Translations under genes and position numbers: made by a program
NCBI GenBank assembly: GCA_965243545.1
Contig: OZ251573.1
Span: forward strand, 2,852,001 to 2,916,000
Length of the DNA stretch: 64,000 bases
Reading direction: 5' to 3'
Source of the DNA: CATQHW01 sp965243545
Lineage (GTDB): Bacteria > Spirochaetota > Spirochaetia > SZUA-6 > Bin103
Shown here: in pieces, positions 28,238 to 37,089 of the stretch
Layout: each line of letters starts with the position of its first letter
Numbering within the stretch: the first letter of the stretch is position 1
The notes under the pieces: generated by a model
Seen by the model: the letters and a program-made list of their open reading frames with translations, nothing else
Told to the model about the DNA's origin: nothing
Database searches by the model: none

Positions 28238-29976
28238 CGCGCGGCCGGGCCTCCGCGTTCCGGCAGCGCCGACGGAACCGGGAACTCCACGCTCCACCCC
28301 ACGTCGCCGCCGGGAATCCATTGTCCGGTGCGAACGTAGGTCAACTCATAGTCCGGGAACGGGACGACCGCCAGGCAGCGGCCATCCAGGATCACGCCGT
28401 ACTCGCGAAAGTCGAAGCCGATGTTCTCGAACTGGTACCGATTGCTGTAAAAGGTATATGCTGGAAACAAATGCACTGCGAAGCGCCCCCGCGTGTCCTG
28501 CGCCGTGCACGGCTCCTTGACGAAGGTGACTCTGCCGGGATCGAGATAGACGTCCCAGGTCGACCGCGCCGCCGGCTCGCGCGCGACCGTCGCTCGATAC
28601 AGGGCGTGAATCAGATTGCGCATCGATTCGCGTTCGGACCAGGAGGTCCAGAAATAGTCGTCCGAGGTGCGTTCCCTCCAATCGTCATGGAGGGCGAGGA
28701 GGCGCGCCGCGGTGTCCGCTTGCGCCGCGCTCACGTCGCGCTCCTCTCCGGGGTCGGCGCGCAAGTCGAACAGCTCCACCTTCTCCGGCGTACCGTGCAG
28801 TTTGGCGCCGGCCGCGCGCACCGCGAACCGGCGGTTCGGGCTCCCGTCTCCGCCCGCCTGCCAGAACAGCGCCTGATGCGGAACGCCGGGCGCCGCCCCG
28901 CGCAGGTAAGGATCGAGATTCACCCCGTCGAGCGGCACGTGGGGTTCGGCATCGGCGCCGGCCACCGCGAGCGCGGTGGCGGCGACGTCGAGGCTGATCA
29001 CCATCGGCTCGAAGGTCGTTCCGCCGGCCCAGCGGGCCGGCCAGGAAGCGGCGAACGGTACCCGTATGCCGCCCTCGAACAGACTGCCCTTGCCGGCCCG
29101 CAACGGCCCATTGTCTGCCCAGGCCCCGCCGCCGCCGTTGTCGCTCAGGAAAAAGGTGAGCGTGTTTTCCCACCGGTCCGCGGCCTGCAGCGCAGCCACG
29201 ACGCGGCCGACGTTGGCGTCCAGCGCGTCGATCATCGCCAGGTAGGTGCGCCGCTGCTCGTCCTCGACGTGGCGGTACTTGTGCACCGTTTCGGCGGGCG
29301 CCTGCAGCGGCGTGTGCGGCGCGTTGTAGGCGAGGTACAGGAAGAACGGTTCGTCGCCGCGGTCAGCGGCGACGAATTCGACCGCCCGGTCGGTGAGGGC
29401 GTCGGTGAGGTAGCCGGAAAACCCGGAGGCGCCACGGCCGTCGTTGAGCGGCAGCAGGTACTCCCGGAGCGGGGATTCGGTGACGTCGATGCGGTAGTAG
29501 TCGTGGCCGCCGCCGGTGAAGCCGTAGAAGTAGTCGAAGCCGAGGTTGAGCGGATGGTGTATCGGCGCCGTGCCGAGATGCCACTTCCCCACGATGCCGG
29601 TGCGGTAACCGGCTTCCTGCAGGTAGCGCGCTATGGTCGGTACCTCCCCCAGCAGTTCGGCGCCGAATCGCGCCGGGTAGCGGCCGGTCATGAGCGCCGC
29701 GCGCGACGGAACGCAGAGCGGGTACGCCACGTACCCGTTGCTGAAGACGACGCCGGCTTCCGCGATCCGGTCGAGATGAGGCGTCTCGATCTCGGTCGCG
29801 CCCCGGAAGCTCACGTCGCGGTAGCCCAGATCGTCGGCCAGGATCACCAGGATGTTCGGACGCTCGTCGGCCGTCCGCGCCGCCCGTACCTGCGCTGACG
29901 CCGGCGGCCGTCCGGTCAGCAGAAAGACACACGCCAGAAAGAACGGCAGCGCCAGCCGGCGTATGCGTGATCTCAT
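28234..29976 (-). CDS. Secreted type I sulfatase with the recurrent C-terminal module
   Basis: The product is 580 residues with a signal peptide (1-28, cleavage after ASA). The alkaline-phosphatase-like core shows NILVILADDLGYRD (metal-binding Asp pair near 48-49) and CVPSRAALMTGR at 88-99, where Cys88 is the formylglycine precursor. Other core elements are GKWHLG and PFFLYLAYNAPH. A helix-rich linker is followed from about residue 475 by one copy of the module found on many proteins here (DVYLD, VKEPC, GVILDGRCLA, VRTGQW; 28317-28558). No sulfatase-maturing enzyme is in the window. A GGAGGAGGGGG ribosome site precedes ATG 29976. It removes sulfate esters from a glycan outside the cytoplasm. 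Confidence 0.93.
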   Translation of the reverse strand: MRSRIRRLALPFFLACVFLLTGRPPASAQVRAARTADERPNILVILADDLGYRDVSFRGATEIETPHLDRIAEAGVVFSNGYVAYPLCVPSRAALMTGRYPARFGAELLGEVPTIARYLQEAGYRTGIVGKWHLGTAPIHHPLNLGFDYFYGFTGGGHDYYRIDVTESPLREYLLPLNDGRGASGFSGYLTDALTDRAVEFVAADRGDEPFFLYLAYNAPHTPLQAPAETVHKYRHVEDEQRRTYLAMIDALDANVGRVVAALQAADRWENTLTFFLSDNGGGGAWADNGPLRAGKGSLFEGGIRVPFAASWPARWAGGTTFEPMVISLDVAATALAVAGADAEPHVPLDGVNLDPYLRGAAPGVPHQALFWQAGGDGSPNRRFAVRAAGAKLHGTPEKVELFDLRADPGEERDVSAAQADTAARLLALHDDWRERTSDDYFWTSWSERESMRNLIHALYRATVAREPAARSTWDVYLDPGRVTFVKEPCTAQDTRGRFAVHLFPAYTFYSNRYQFENIGFDFREYGVILDGRCLAVVPFPDYELTYVRTGQWIPGGDVGWSVEFPVPSALPERGGPAAR

Positions 29977-30027
29977 CGCCTGCCCCCTCCTCCGCCGGCA
30001 CCATACCACGGCGCGGCGGCCGCGTGC

Positions 30028-30033
30028 TAGACT
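30028..30033 (+). promoter_or_regulatory. -10 box TAGACT, 9 bases before start
   Basis: It lies in the 66-bp divergent gap between the sulfatase and a GT39-like gene. The GTG at 30043 begins 9 bases downstream, again consistent with a leaderless transcript. Confidence 0.45.
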
Positions 30034-30042
30034 GACGGCGAC

Positions 30043-31728
30043 GTGGGGGCTGCTTCCACCTCGGGCCGCAGCCGGCATGGCTGCGACCGGCGCCTGGCGT
30101 ATGGCGCGCTCGCGGCGGTGACCCTGATCGGCCTTGTCCTGCGGTGGTCGTACCTGGACGAGCCGATCCGGGTCGACGAGGGGAAGATCGCGGCGTGGGT
30201 TCAGGCGTGGACCTTCGGCGAAGTGGCGTCGTCTTACGAAAACGTCGGCAACCACGTCCTCCATACGCTGGCCGTGGAGCTCTGCCACACGTTGTTCGGG
30301 CTGCAACCGTGGAGCATTCGCCTGCCCGCTCTGCTGCCGGGCGTGGCCTTGATCCCGGTGACCTGGCTGGCCGCGGCGGCGTTGTTCTCGCGGAGGACGG
30401 CGCTGGTGGCCGCGGGACTGGTGGCCGGGGCTCCCTATCTGACCTACTATTCGGTGATTTCGCGTGGCTATCTGTTGCAGAGCGTGCTGCTCATGGCGCT
30501 GGCGTGGCTGCTGCTGCGGCGCGCCGAATCCGCCTCGCGGCGCCTGACGCTCGCCGCCGGCGCGGCCGGAGCGCTCGCCCTCTACACCGTGCCGAGCGCG
30601 TTGTTCGTGCTCCCCGGTCTCTACGCCGGCGCGGCGGCGTGGGCCGCCGCCTGGGGCGTGAACCCGTCCGCCGCCCGCTGGGCGGCGGTGCGCGGCTGGG
30701 CCGACCGGGCCGGCCGGCTGCTCCCGGCGCTGGCCGTCACCGCCGGCCTGACGCTGCTCCTGTACCTGCCGGTGTTCCTGGCGACCGATTGGGGGCAGAT
30801 CGCCGTGAACCAATACACGGCGGCGCAGCCGGGCGCATTGCTGTGGGAACGACTATGGGCCCGGCTGGCTGGGACCGCGTCAAAGTGGTCTTTTGACCTT
30901 CCCTTTCCGGCGCCGGCGGCGTGCGCGGTGCTTGCCGGCGCCGGCCTGCTCGCCGCGGCGCGCCGGGGGCAGGCTGCGTCCGCGCTCCTGATAATGCTTA
31001 CCATCACGTCGACCGTGGCCTTCTCGGTGCTGCTGCGGCGGGTGCCGCCGGTGCGCGGCTACCTGCCGCTCATGCCGTTGTTTCTGATGCTGCCGGCGGC
31101 CGGTATCGACGCCGCGCTGCAGGCCGTGCTGCGCCGGCTGCCGGCGCGCCGCGCGCCGCCGGCGCACCGGAGGCCGGCGGACGGCCGGTCTCCGGCGACG
31201 GGCGCGGCAGCCGCGCGCGCGCCCGTCACGCGGGCGCCGGACGCTGCCGCGAGGCCGGAAACCGGGATTGCGTGCGCGCTGCTCGCGGTGCTGCTGGCCG
31301 CGGCCGGCGCGCTCTGGACCTGGTCGGGCGGCTGGACGGAGACCGAGCGCGGCGTGCTGCGGGGGCGCTACGCCGCGGCCGAGAGCGCCATGCTCGCGCT
31401 GGCGGAGGTGGTGGGCGAGCGCGACACGGTACTGTCGGCGGCGCCGTCGTGGCCGTACCGCTACTACGTCGCGTTGCACGGCCTGCCGATCCGCTTCGCA
31501 GACGCCAGGTACGGCGGCCGCCCCGAGGACCTCGTGACCGACAAGGCCGCCGCCGACCACGTCTACGTGCTGATCCTGAACGGCGACGACGTGCCCGGCG
31601 CACTCGCCGAATACGGACTCGTCGAAGGGTTCGGAGAGCCGCGCCCGTTCGGCGTGTTCGGGGACATCCGGGTCATCGTCGTTGCCAACGAACGGCGCCA
31701 ATCCGAGCGCGGAGCGGACGGCCCATAA
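30043..31728 (+). CDS. GT39/ArnT-like membrane glycosyltransferase, without C-terminal module
   Basis: The product is 561 residues and begins at a GTG. A first helix (LAYGALAAVTLIGLVLRW) is followed by the loop motif RVDEGK, where the acidic pair is the usual catalytic site of GT-C enzymes of the PMT/ArnT group. About ten more hydrophobic helices follow. The soluble C-terminal part (about 440-561) lacks the recurrent module carried by the other GT39-like proteins here. Such enzymes use a polyprenyl-phosphate sugar on the outer face of the membrane. It is convergent with the next gene. Confidence 0.85.
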   Translation: MGAASTSGRSRHGCDRRLAYGALAAVTLIGLVLRWSYLDEPIRVDEGKIAAWVQAWTFGEVASSYENVGNHVLHTLAVELCHTLFGLQPWSIRLPALLPGVALIPVTWLAAAALFSRRTALVAAGLVAGAPYLTYYSVISRGYLLQSVLLMALAWLLLRRAESASRRLTLAAGAAGALALYTVPSALFVLPGLYAGAAAWAAAWGVNPSAARWAAVRGWADRAGRLLPALAVTAGLTLLLYLPVFLATDWGQIAVNQYTAAQPGALLWERLWARLAGTASKWSFDLPFPAPAACAVLAGAGLLAAARRGQAASALLIMLTITSTVAFSVLLRRVPPVRGYLPLMPLFLMLPAAGIDAALQAVLRRLPARRAPPAHRRPADGRSPATGAAAARAPVTRAPDAAARPETGIACALLAVLLAAAGALWTWSGGWTETERGVLRGRYAAAESAMLALAEVVGERDTVLSAAPSWPYRYYVALHGLPIRFADARYGGRPEDLVTDKAAADHVYVLILNGDDVPGALAEYGLVEGFGEPRPFGVFGDIRVIVVANERRQSERGADGP

Positions 31729-31746
31729 GCGGCCGCCAAGCTGCGG

Positions 31747-33804
31747 CTATTCGGCCCGCGCCGGGAACTCCGCGACCCAGAGCTGGCCCTGCCCGCGAAT
31801 CCATTGGCCGGTGCGGATGCGCTCGATACCCTTGGGATAGCCGGGGAGCGGCGCCACCGCCAGGCAGGCGCCCGCGGCCGTGAACACGCCGTGTTCCGGG
31901 AAGTCGAAGTCGAGATTGTCGAAGCCGTGCTGCCGGCGGTGCGCCGGCAGGTCCGCCGCGTCGACCGGGAACAGGTGCAGGAAGAAGCGCGCGTGAGTAT
32001 CATCGGGGTTGCAGGACTCCCTCCGGTAGACCAGCTCCGCGCCGCCGAGATAGAGGTCGTAGACGGCGCGGGCGGCCGGCTCGCCGAGCGCGCCCGCCGC
32101 GAGCGCCTCCTGCGCCGCCAGATGCGCGTTGGCGGGCGGCCGGTACGCGGCGTTCACCATCAAGATGGCGCCGTCGGCCAGCACCGCCGCCGGTTGCAGG
32201 CCGGGGTGCGCGAGTAGCTGCGCAACGCCGTAGTCGTAGGGGAGCGGGTCCCACACGGCGTCGGCCCGGCGGGCGTCGAACCACACCACGTACGCGCCGT
32301 CGGGCGCGGCCGCGAGCAACGCTTCCATCCGCGGCCATTGCTTCGGGAGCGAGTGCCAGGTACCGGTTCCGCCGCCATACAGATACGCCACGCCGCGCAC
32401 GTTGCTGTACACCTTGCCGCCGATCGGGTGCTCGCGGAGGCGCCGCACGACCGCCGAATCCGCCCAGGGCAGCGACAGGTAGCTCAGGTACGGCGCGTCG
32501 GAGTTGAGGCGGCGGATCTCGCCGGCGCCGCGCACGACCTGCCCGGCGGTCCAGAGCGCAAGCACCGCCATCAGAACCGCGGCCGCCGCGCTCCGCGCCG
32601 CGGCCGGTTTGTATGCGGCGGAGCGCCGGGGCTTGGCGCCGAGCAACCAGTCGAGCGCGAACGCCGCGCTCACCAGCAGCGGCGGGTAGACGGGAGCCAG
32701 TAACCGGGAACTCCAGGGTTGTCGCACGGCGGTGATCGCAACGACGGTCACTGCCACGTAGAGCAGGGCGAAGCCGCCGAACAACAGGACGGCCTGACCC
32801 GCGAACGGCGTTCGCTCGCGCCGCTGACCTGCGGCGCGCAGGCGGCTCGTCAGCAATGCCGCGGCGGCCAGCGCCAGCAGCGCAAGCAGCATCCGGGTGA
32901 CTCCGGGCGGAAGGAAATCGAGGTATGACCATGCCCACAGCGTCTCGCCCACGCCGGCAAGAGCCCCCCCCACCGCTAGCCGGAGCGTGCGCATGGTGGT
33001 GAAGTACCGCACGGAGTAGCCTGCGTTCAGGTAGTTGTGGAGCATCCACGCGGCCATGGGAACGGCGGCGGCCAGCGCCACGCAGGCGATGCGCGCGGCG
33101 CGCTGCCGCAACGGCGCGCGCGGTTGGCACAGCAGCGCCAGCCCAACGGTGAACGGCGCGGCAATGCCCGGGTAGCGGATCAGGAACGTCAGAGAGCCGA
33201 AGATCGCCGCCCACGCCAGCGCCGGGGTCCTGCCCGTGGTCAGGAACCGATCGGTCTGAATCAGGGTGGCCGCAAGCAGCAGGATGAAGGTCGCCTCGGT
33301 CATCGCCGCCCATGCCGACGTGGCCAGCGGAATCGACAAGGCGAGCGCCGCCGCAGCCCACGCCGCCAGGAACCGCGAGCTCAGGCGCCGGTGCAGGTAG
33401 CCGCCCACGACGAAGACCGTGAGCCCGAACACGGCGGCATTGAGCGGGCCGGCGACGTCTAGCGGGTCGAGTACCCCGCCCAGGCTGGCGGCGGCCAGCA
33501 GCAACGGGTAGAGTGGCGGCCAGTTCGTGTGCGAACGGCCGCTGAGAAAGGTAAGGCCCTCGCCGGCCAGCAGATTGCGCGCCAGTCCTATGTAGCCGAC
33601 GGCGTCGGCCCGCAGCCCCGGCCCCCAGGTGACTTCCCGCGCCAGCACGAGACCGGCCGCCAGCACCGACAGCGCGATCAGAAACAGCAGAAACCAGGAC
33701 GGGCGAGCGCGCGACACGGCCTGCGGGGTCAGAACCCGTGCAAGCGCCGGAGACTGCGACCTACGCCGCCGGCACGGGGTCGGCTGACCGGGCGGCGGCG
33801 GCAT
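31747..33804 (-). CDS. GT39-like membrane glycosyltransferase with one C-terminal module
   Basis: The product is 685 residues. After one helix, the loop GLRADAVGYIGLARNLL holds the acidic catalytic position of GT-C enzymes, and about ten more hydrophobic helices extend to residue 430. A soluble region then ends in one copy of the recurrent module (DLYLGG, RRESC, GFDNLDFDF, GACLAV, RIRTGQW; 31800-32064), so Cys, acidic and aromatic positions are kept. The ATG at 33804 overlaps the coiled-coil gene by 44 bases, and a later start is possible. It is the last gene of a minus-strand run beginning at 40460. Confidence 0.85.
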   Translation of the reverse strand: MPPPPGQPTPCRRRRSQSPALARVLTPQAVSRARPSWFLLFLIALSVLAAGLVLAREVTWGPGLRADAVGYIGLARNLLAGEGLTFLSGRSHTNWPPLYPLLLAAASLGGVLDPLDVAGPLNAAVFGLTVFVVGGYLHRRLSSRFLAAWAAAALALSIPLATSAWAAMTEATFILLLAATLIQTDRFLTTGRTPALAWAAIFGSLTFLIRYPGIAAPFTVGLALLCQPRAPLRQRAARIACVALAAAVPMAAWMLHNYLNAGYSVRYFTTMRTLRLAVGGALAGVGETLWAWSYLDFLPPGVTRMLLALLALAAAALLTSRLRAAGQRRERTPFAGQAVLLFGGFALLYVAVTVVAITAVRQPWSSRLLAPVYPPLLVSAAFALDWLLGAKPRRSAAYKPAAARSAAAAVLMAVLALWTAGQVVRGAGEIRRLNSDAPYLSYLSLPWADSAVVRRLREHPIGGKVYSNVRGVAYLYGGGTGTWHSLPKQWPRMEALLAAAPDGAYVVWFDARRADAVWDPLPYDYGVAQLLAHPGLQPAAVLADGAILMVNAAYRPPANAHLAAQEALAAGALGEPAARAVYDLYLGGAELVYRRESCNPDDTHARFFLHLFPVDAADLPAHRRQHGFDNLDFDFPEHGVFTAAGACLAVAPLPGYPKGIERIRTGQWIRGQGQLWVAEFPARAE

Positions 33805-34885
33805 CGGAGTTCGCCGGCTTCAGACGCCGGTCTATCGCCCCTTCGATCCAGGCCAGACGCTCTGCGCTGGTATGTACGGTGTCGCGCATGCCGTGCATGG
33901 TGGCGCGCAGGTCGGACAGCTCAGTGACGGTCGCTTCCTGCGCCGCCTCGATCCGCCCCAGGCGTTCGCCGTGGCCGCTCAACGTCTCCTTCACCGTGCC
34001 GAGTTCGGTGTGCACGCCGTCGATCCGGGCGCCCAGTTCCGTGCGCAGGTCGTCGAACCGGGCGCCGAGTTCGGTGCGCAGGCTGCCGGTCTCGGCGCGC
34101 AGGTCGCCCGTCGCAGTGCCGAGTTCGGTGTGCACGCTGTCGATCCGGGCGCCCAGTTCCGTGCGCAGGTCGTCGAACCGGGCGCCGAGTTCGGTGCGCA
34201 GGCTGCCGGTCTCGGTGCGCAGGTCGCCCGTCGCAGTGCCGAGTTCGGTGCGCAGGCTGCCGGTCTCGGCGCGCAGGTCGCCCGTCGCAGTGCCGAGTTC
34301 GGTGCGCAGGCTGCCGGTCTCGGCGCGCAGGTCGCCCGTCGCAGTGCCGAGTTCGGTGTGCACGCCGTCGATCCGGGCGCTGAGTTCGGTGCGCAGGCTG
34401 CCGGTCTCGGCGCGCAGGTCGGCGAGCTCAGCGGCGAACGCTTCCTGGGCCGCCTCGATTCGCCCCAGCCGTTCGCCGTGAGCGCTCAACGTCTCCTTCA
34501 CCGTGCCAAGTTCGGCGCGCAGATCACGCAGGTCAGCGGCCTGCGCTGCAACAGCCGCCTCGAGCCGGCCCAGGCGTTCGCCGTGAGACTTCAAGGTCTT
34601 CGTTACCGTGCGGAGTTCAGTGCGCAACTCCGTCAGGCCCTTGTGCAGGAACCGGAGCGCCAGCAACACGAAGGCCAGCACGACGCCGTTCGTCGCGAAC
34701 ATCTCCCATGCCACCCGGGAGCTTCCGTCCTGCGCCCAGGCGCCGCCCGCGATCGTCAGGAACAGCAGCGCCAACGGCAGCGCCCGCGGCCGCAACGCTT
34801 CCCGCACTACCGTCGGTGCAAGACGCCCGAACTGTCCCGCCTGCTTACCCGTACTTGGCACTTTTCCGCACTCGCCAAGCCCCAT
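33761..34885 (-). CDS. Membrane-anchored coiled-coil protein with hendecad repeats
   Basis: The product is 374 residues. A hydrophobic segment ending in GGAWAQ looks like a signal peptide, and a transmembrane helix (GVVLAFVLLALRFLH) follows. From about residue 75 the chain is a long coiled coil. Its middle is built from an 18-residue unit (ELGTATGDLRAETGSLRT) and an 11-residue unit (ELGARFDDLRT or ELGARIDSVHT). Eleven is a hendecad, and 18 is 7 plus 11. The repeat-free ends share GERLGRIEAAQEA segments. A scaffold or tether role is plausible. The true start may be an internal GTG just before the hydrophobic segment. Confidence 0.75.
   Translation of the reverse strand: MGLGECGKVPSTGKQAGQFGRLAPTVVREALRPRALPLALLFLTIAGGAWAQDGSSRVAWEMFATNGVVLAFVLLALRFLHKGLTELRTELRTVTKTLKSHGERLGRLEAAVAAQAADLRDLRAELGTVKETLSAHGERLGRIEAAQEAFAAELADLRAETGSLRTELSARIDGVHTELGTATGDLRAETGSLRTELGTATGDLRAETGSLRTELGTATGDLRTETGSLRTELGARFDDLRTELGARIDSVHTELGTATGDLRAETGSLRTELGARFDDLRTELGARIDGVHTELGTVKETLSGHGERLGRIEAAQEATVTELSDLRATMHGMRDTVHTSAERLAWIEGAIDRRLKPANSDAAAARSADPVPAA
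34015..34400 (-). repeat. 54-bp and 33-bp coding tandem repeats
   Basis: The plus strand shows near-identical 54-bp units such as those beginning cgcaggtcgcccgtcgcagt, mixed with 33-bp units containing gtcgaaccgggcgcc or gtcgatccgggcgcc. They encode the 18- and 11-residue coiled-coil units. High identity between copies implies recent expansion, and copy number may vary between strains. Confidence 0.9.
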
Positions 34886-34909
34886 GATCGCCTGTTGCGG
34901 CCGTGCGCG

Positions 34910-35740
34910 TCAAGAGTAGCCGCCCAGCTCGAAGTCGCGCGCGTACCGCGCGCGCAGCAACGCCGTGTTGCGGCCGGTAAGGTGCGGAGTCATGGCCGCC
35001 CGGGCCGCCTGCACGGCGGCCGGCGCCGCCCGCCAGCCGGCCATGGTGTGCAGCAAGGGCAGCGCCGCCGCCGGCAAGCCGAGTTGCGCGGCGACGTCGG
35101 CGAAGTCGGCGTCAAGGTGCTCGAAGCGGCCGACGAAGTCGGGCCGGCGACCGCCGTCCATGCGGATCTGCAGGTACTGCGACAGAAAGTGGCGGTCGGC
35201 GACCGCATCCGCAGCCCACGGCGTGTTCAGCCAGCGGCAGAAGTCGTCGAACCGGCCGGTCTCGGCCAGCCCGTAGAAGCGCTTGAAGAAGCGGGCGGCG
35301 TTCTCCTGCTTGCGGCGGCGCGCCGCGGCGTCCGCATAACGGTGAAGCGCGAAGTGCAGGTCGGCGTAAAACGAGAGCGCCCGCGTGTACGGATGCCTGA
35401 CGAAGGCAAAGCTGAAGTAATCGCGCGCTTCCGGCCGCAGCGCCAGAAGTTCGGCGGCGCTCTTGCCGGTGAACAGCTCGCTGTCCGGCGCGCTGCCCTG
35501 CAGCGCCGCCATGATGCTGCGCGACGCCGCCTTGGGGACGCACAGCCACATAAATCGATAGGTCTGGGAGATGATTTTCTCCGCCCCCAGGTCGGGAGAG
35601 CGGGCCGCGGTGACGGTCATGCGCGCCGCCGCGGCAAAACGCCCGCGCGCCGCGGCCCCGGCGATCGCCCGGGCCAGCTCCGGCTTGGCGGCGATGGCGA
35701 GCGCCTGCCGGCAGCCGCGCAGCAGAGGGAGCGCGGTCAT
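34910..35740 (-). CDS. Sulfotransferase family 2 protein
   Basis: The product is 276 residues. FMWLCVPKAASRSIM is the PAPS 5'-phosphosulfate loop and FAFVRHPYTRALSFY the 3'-phosphate motif. FEHLDADFADVAAQLG matches the C-terminal family block. It is only distantly similar to the one at 21390-22169. The ATG at 35740 overlaps the upstream GT2 stop (ATGA), so sulfation and glycosyl transfer are likely steps on one glycan. Confidence 0.88.
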   Translation of the reverse strand: MTALPLLRGCRQALAIAAKPELARAIAGAAARGRFAAAARMTVTAARSPDLGAEKIISQTYRFMWLCVPKAASRSIMAALQGSAPDSELFTGKSAAELLALRPEARDYFSFAFVRHPYTRALSFYADLHFALHRYADAAARRRKQENAARFFKRFYGLAETGRFDDFCRWLNTPWAADAVADRHFLSQYLQIRMDGGRRPDFVGRFEHLDADFADVAAQLGLPAAALPLLHTMAGWRAAPAAVQAARAAMTPHLTGRNTALLRARYARDFELGGYS

Positions 35741-37089
35741 GCGTCCGGCGCGCCAAAGCCGGCCGCCTCGTCAGAGCCGGCCGCCTCACTGATGCCGGCC
35801 GCGGCGGCGGCCCAGCCGGGAATGACGCGGTCCGCCTTGGCCAGGAACCATTCGTCCGCGACGCGCCAGGTGTGGCGGTCGCCGTGGCGCACCAGGGCGA
35901 AGCCGGCGCCGTGGGTCCGGTATACGCCGCCGCCGCCGCGCAGCACGTCGCCGATCAGCGCCTGATCGACACCGCGGCGCAGAGCCCTCCAGCCGCCGAC
36001 CCGCTGCAAGTCGCGCCGCGAGATCAGCAGCGTGCCCCCCGCCAACCCGCGCGAACCGTACACTTCCGGGCGCCAGCTTGCCGCGTCGCGTACCGTCCGG
36101 TTCAACGCGGCGAGGTAGACGAACTCCGCTCCCTTGCCGACCAACGCCGCGCCCGAGTAGGCGCGCGCCAGCACCAGGTCCCAGACGTGGTCGGCGCCGT
36201 AGCGGTCGTCGTCGTCCATCTTGGTGAGCAGCTCGCCGCCCGCCGCCGCCGCCGCCGCGTTGAGCGCCGCGCCCAGGGACGCGCCGCCCGGCACCGGCAC
36301 GACCGTAGCCGGCAGCGGCAACCCGGCAACGCGCCGCCGTACCGCCGGCAGCGCGGATTCGTTGCCGTGCAGCGCCAGCACCAGCTCCAGCCGCGGATAC
36401 CGCTGCCGCGCCACCGCGGCGAGCGCCTGCGGCAGCAGCGCCGGCCGGCGCGTGGCCAACAGCACCGAGACCGGCGGCAGGTGGGCGGTTTCGCGCGCCC
36501 ACGTCGAGTGGCTGCGCAGGGCCGCGCGCCGCATGGCGATGCTGCGCAACTCGCGCGCGCCAGGGTCGAGTCCGGCCACACCGGCGGTCATCAGGCGCCA
36601 GAGCTCGCCGCCGAGCAGTGCCCGCAGCCGCGGGCCGGCGTCCGCGCCGCCACCGGCGCCGGCGTCCGCCACGTGCACGACCACGCCGGCGGCGGCTAGG
36701 CGGACCAGCTCGCCGGCGCGCGCGACGGGGTCGGCGTGGAACGCCCCGACGTCCTCCAGGTGGTGGAAGCGGCGCAGCCGCAACGGGTCGCGGCGCCGCA
36801 CGGCGCGATCGGCCTCCACCTCCGCCGGCAGCCGCCCGATCGGCCCCAACGCCGCCACCAGGGCGCTGTCATGGCGCGGCCAGTGGATGGGGTTGTACAC
36901 GCGCAGATCAAAGGCGGGCGCCGACTCGCCGGTGCGCGGGCGCCCGCCGGGAAGCGCCCGCCCGCCCGCGGCGCCGCGCCGCCTTCTTCCGGGCAGCGCC
37001 GCGCGACCCCACGCGCGCAGGAACCAGCAGACCGTCCGCCGCTTGTTGAACGCCCGCCACAGGTCCGCGCGCAGCCGGCGGAGGCTCAA
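35737..37089 (-). CDS. GT2-family glycosyltransferase with N-terminal extension
   Basis: The product is about 450 residues from a TTG at 37089 that overlaps the stop of the upstream GT2 gene; the frame is open farther upstream but inside that gene. The GT-A domain occupies the C-terminal half: PPVSVLLATRRPALL, then the metal site KMDDDDRYG, then GGTLLISRRDLQRVGGW. The first 200 residues contain FDLRVYNPIHWPRHDSALV and no motif I can name. It forms a coupled trio with the GT2 before it and the sulfotransferase after it. Confidence 0.8.
   Translation of the reverse strand: MSLRRLRADLWRAFNKRRTVCWFLRAWGRAALPGRRRRGAAGGRALPGGRPRTGESAPAFDLRVYNPIHWPRHDSALVAALGPIGRLPAEVEADRAVRRRDPLRLRRFHHLEDVGAFHADPVARAGELVRLAAAGVVVHVADAGAGGGADAGPRLRALLGGELWRLMTAGVAGLDPGARELRSIAMRRAALRSHSTWARETAHLPPVSVLLATRRPALLPQALAAVARQRYPRLELVLALHGNESALPAVRRRVAGLPLPATVVPVPGGASLGAALNAAAAAAGGELLTKMDDDDRYGADHVWDLVLARAYSGAALVGKGAEFVYLAALNRTVRDAASWRPEVYGSRGLAGGTLLISRRDLQRVGGWRALRRGVDQALIGDVLRGGGGVYRTHGAGFALVRHGDRHTWRVADEWFLAKADRVIPGWAAAAAGISEAAGSDEAAGFGAPDA

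Noticed and set aside
31729..31746. Rho-independent terminator between convergent GT39-like genes
   Set aside because: There is a short GC-rich inverted stretch but no T-run on either strand, so it was not annotated.
34015..34400. Possible CRISPR array
   Set aside because: The regular repeats have no unique spacers and stay in frame with a protein. They are coding tandem repeats.
33872..35965. 697-codon plus-strand frame containing repeated AEFGAQAAGLGAQV
   Set aside because: The repetition is only the complement of the coiled-coil repeats. The minus-strand frame has a signal segment, a membrane helix and a coherent heptad/hendecad pattern.
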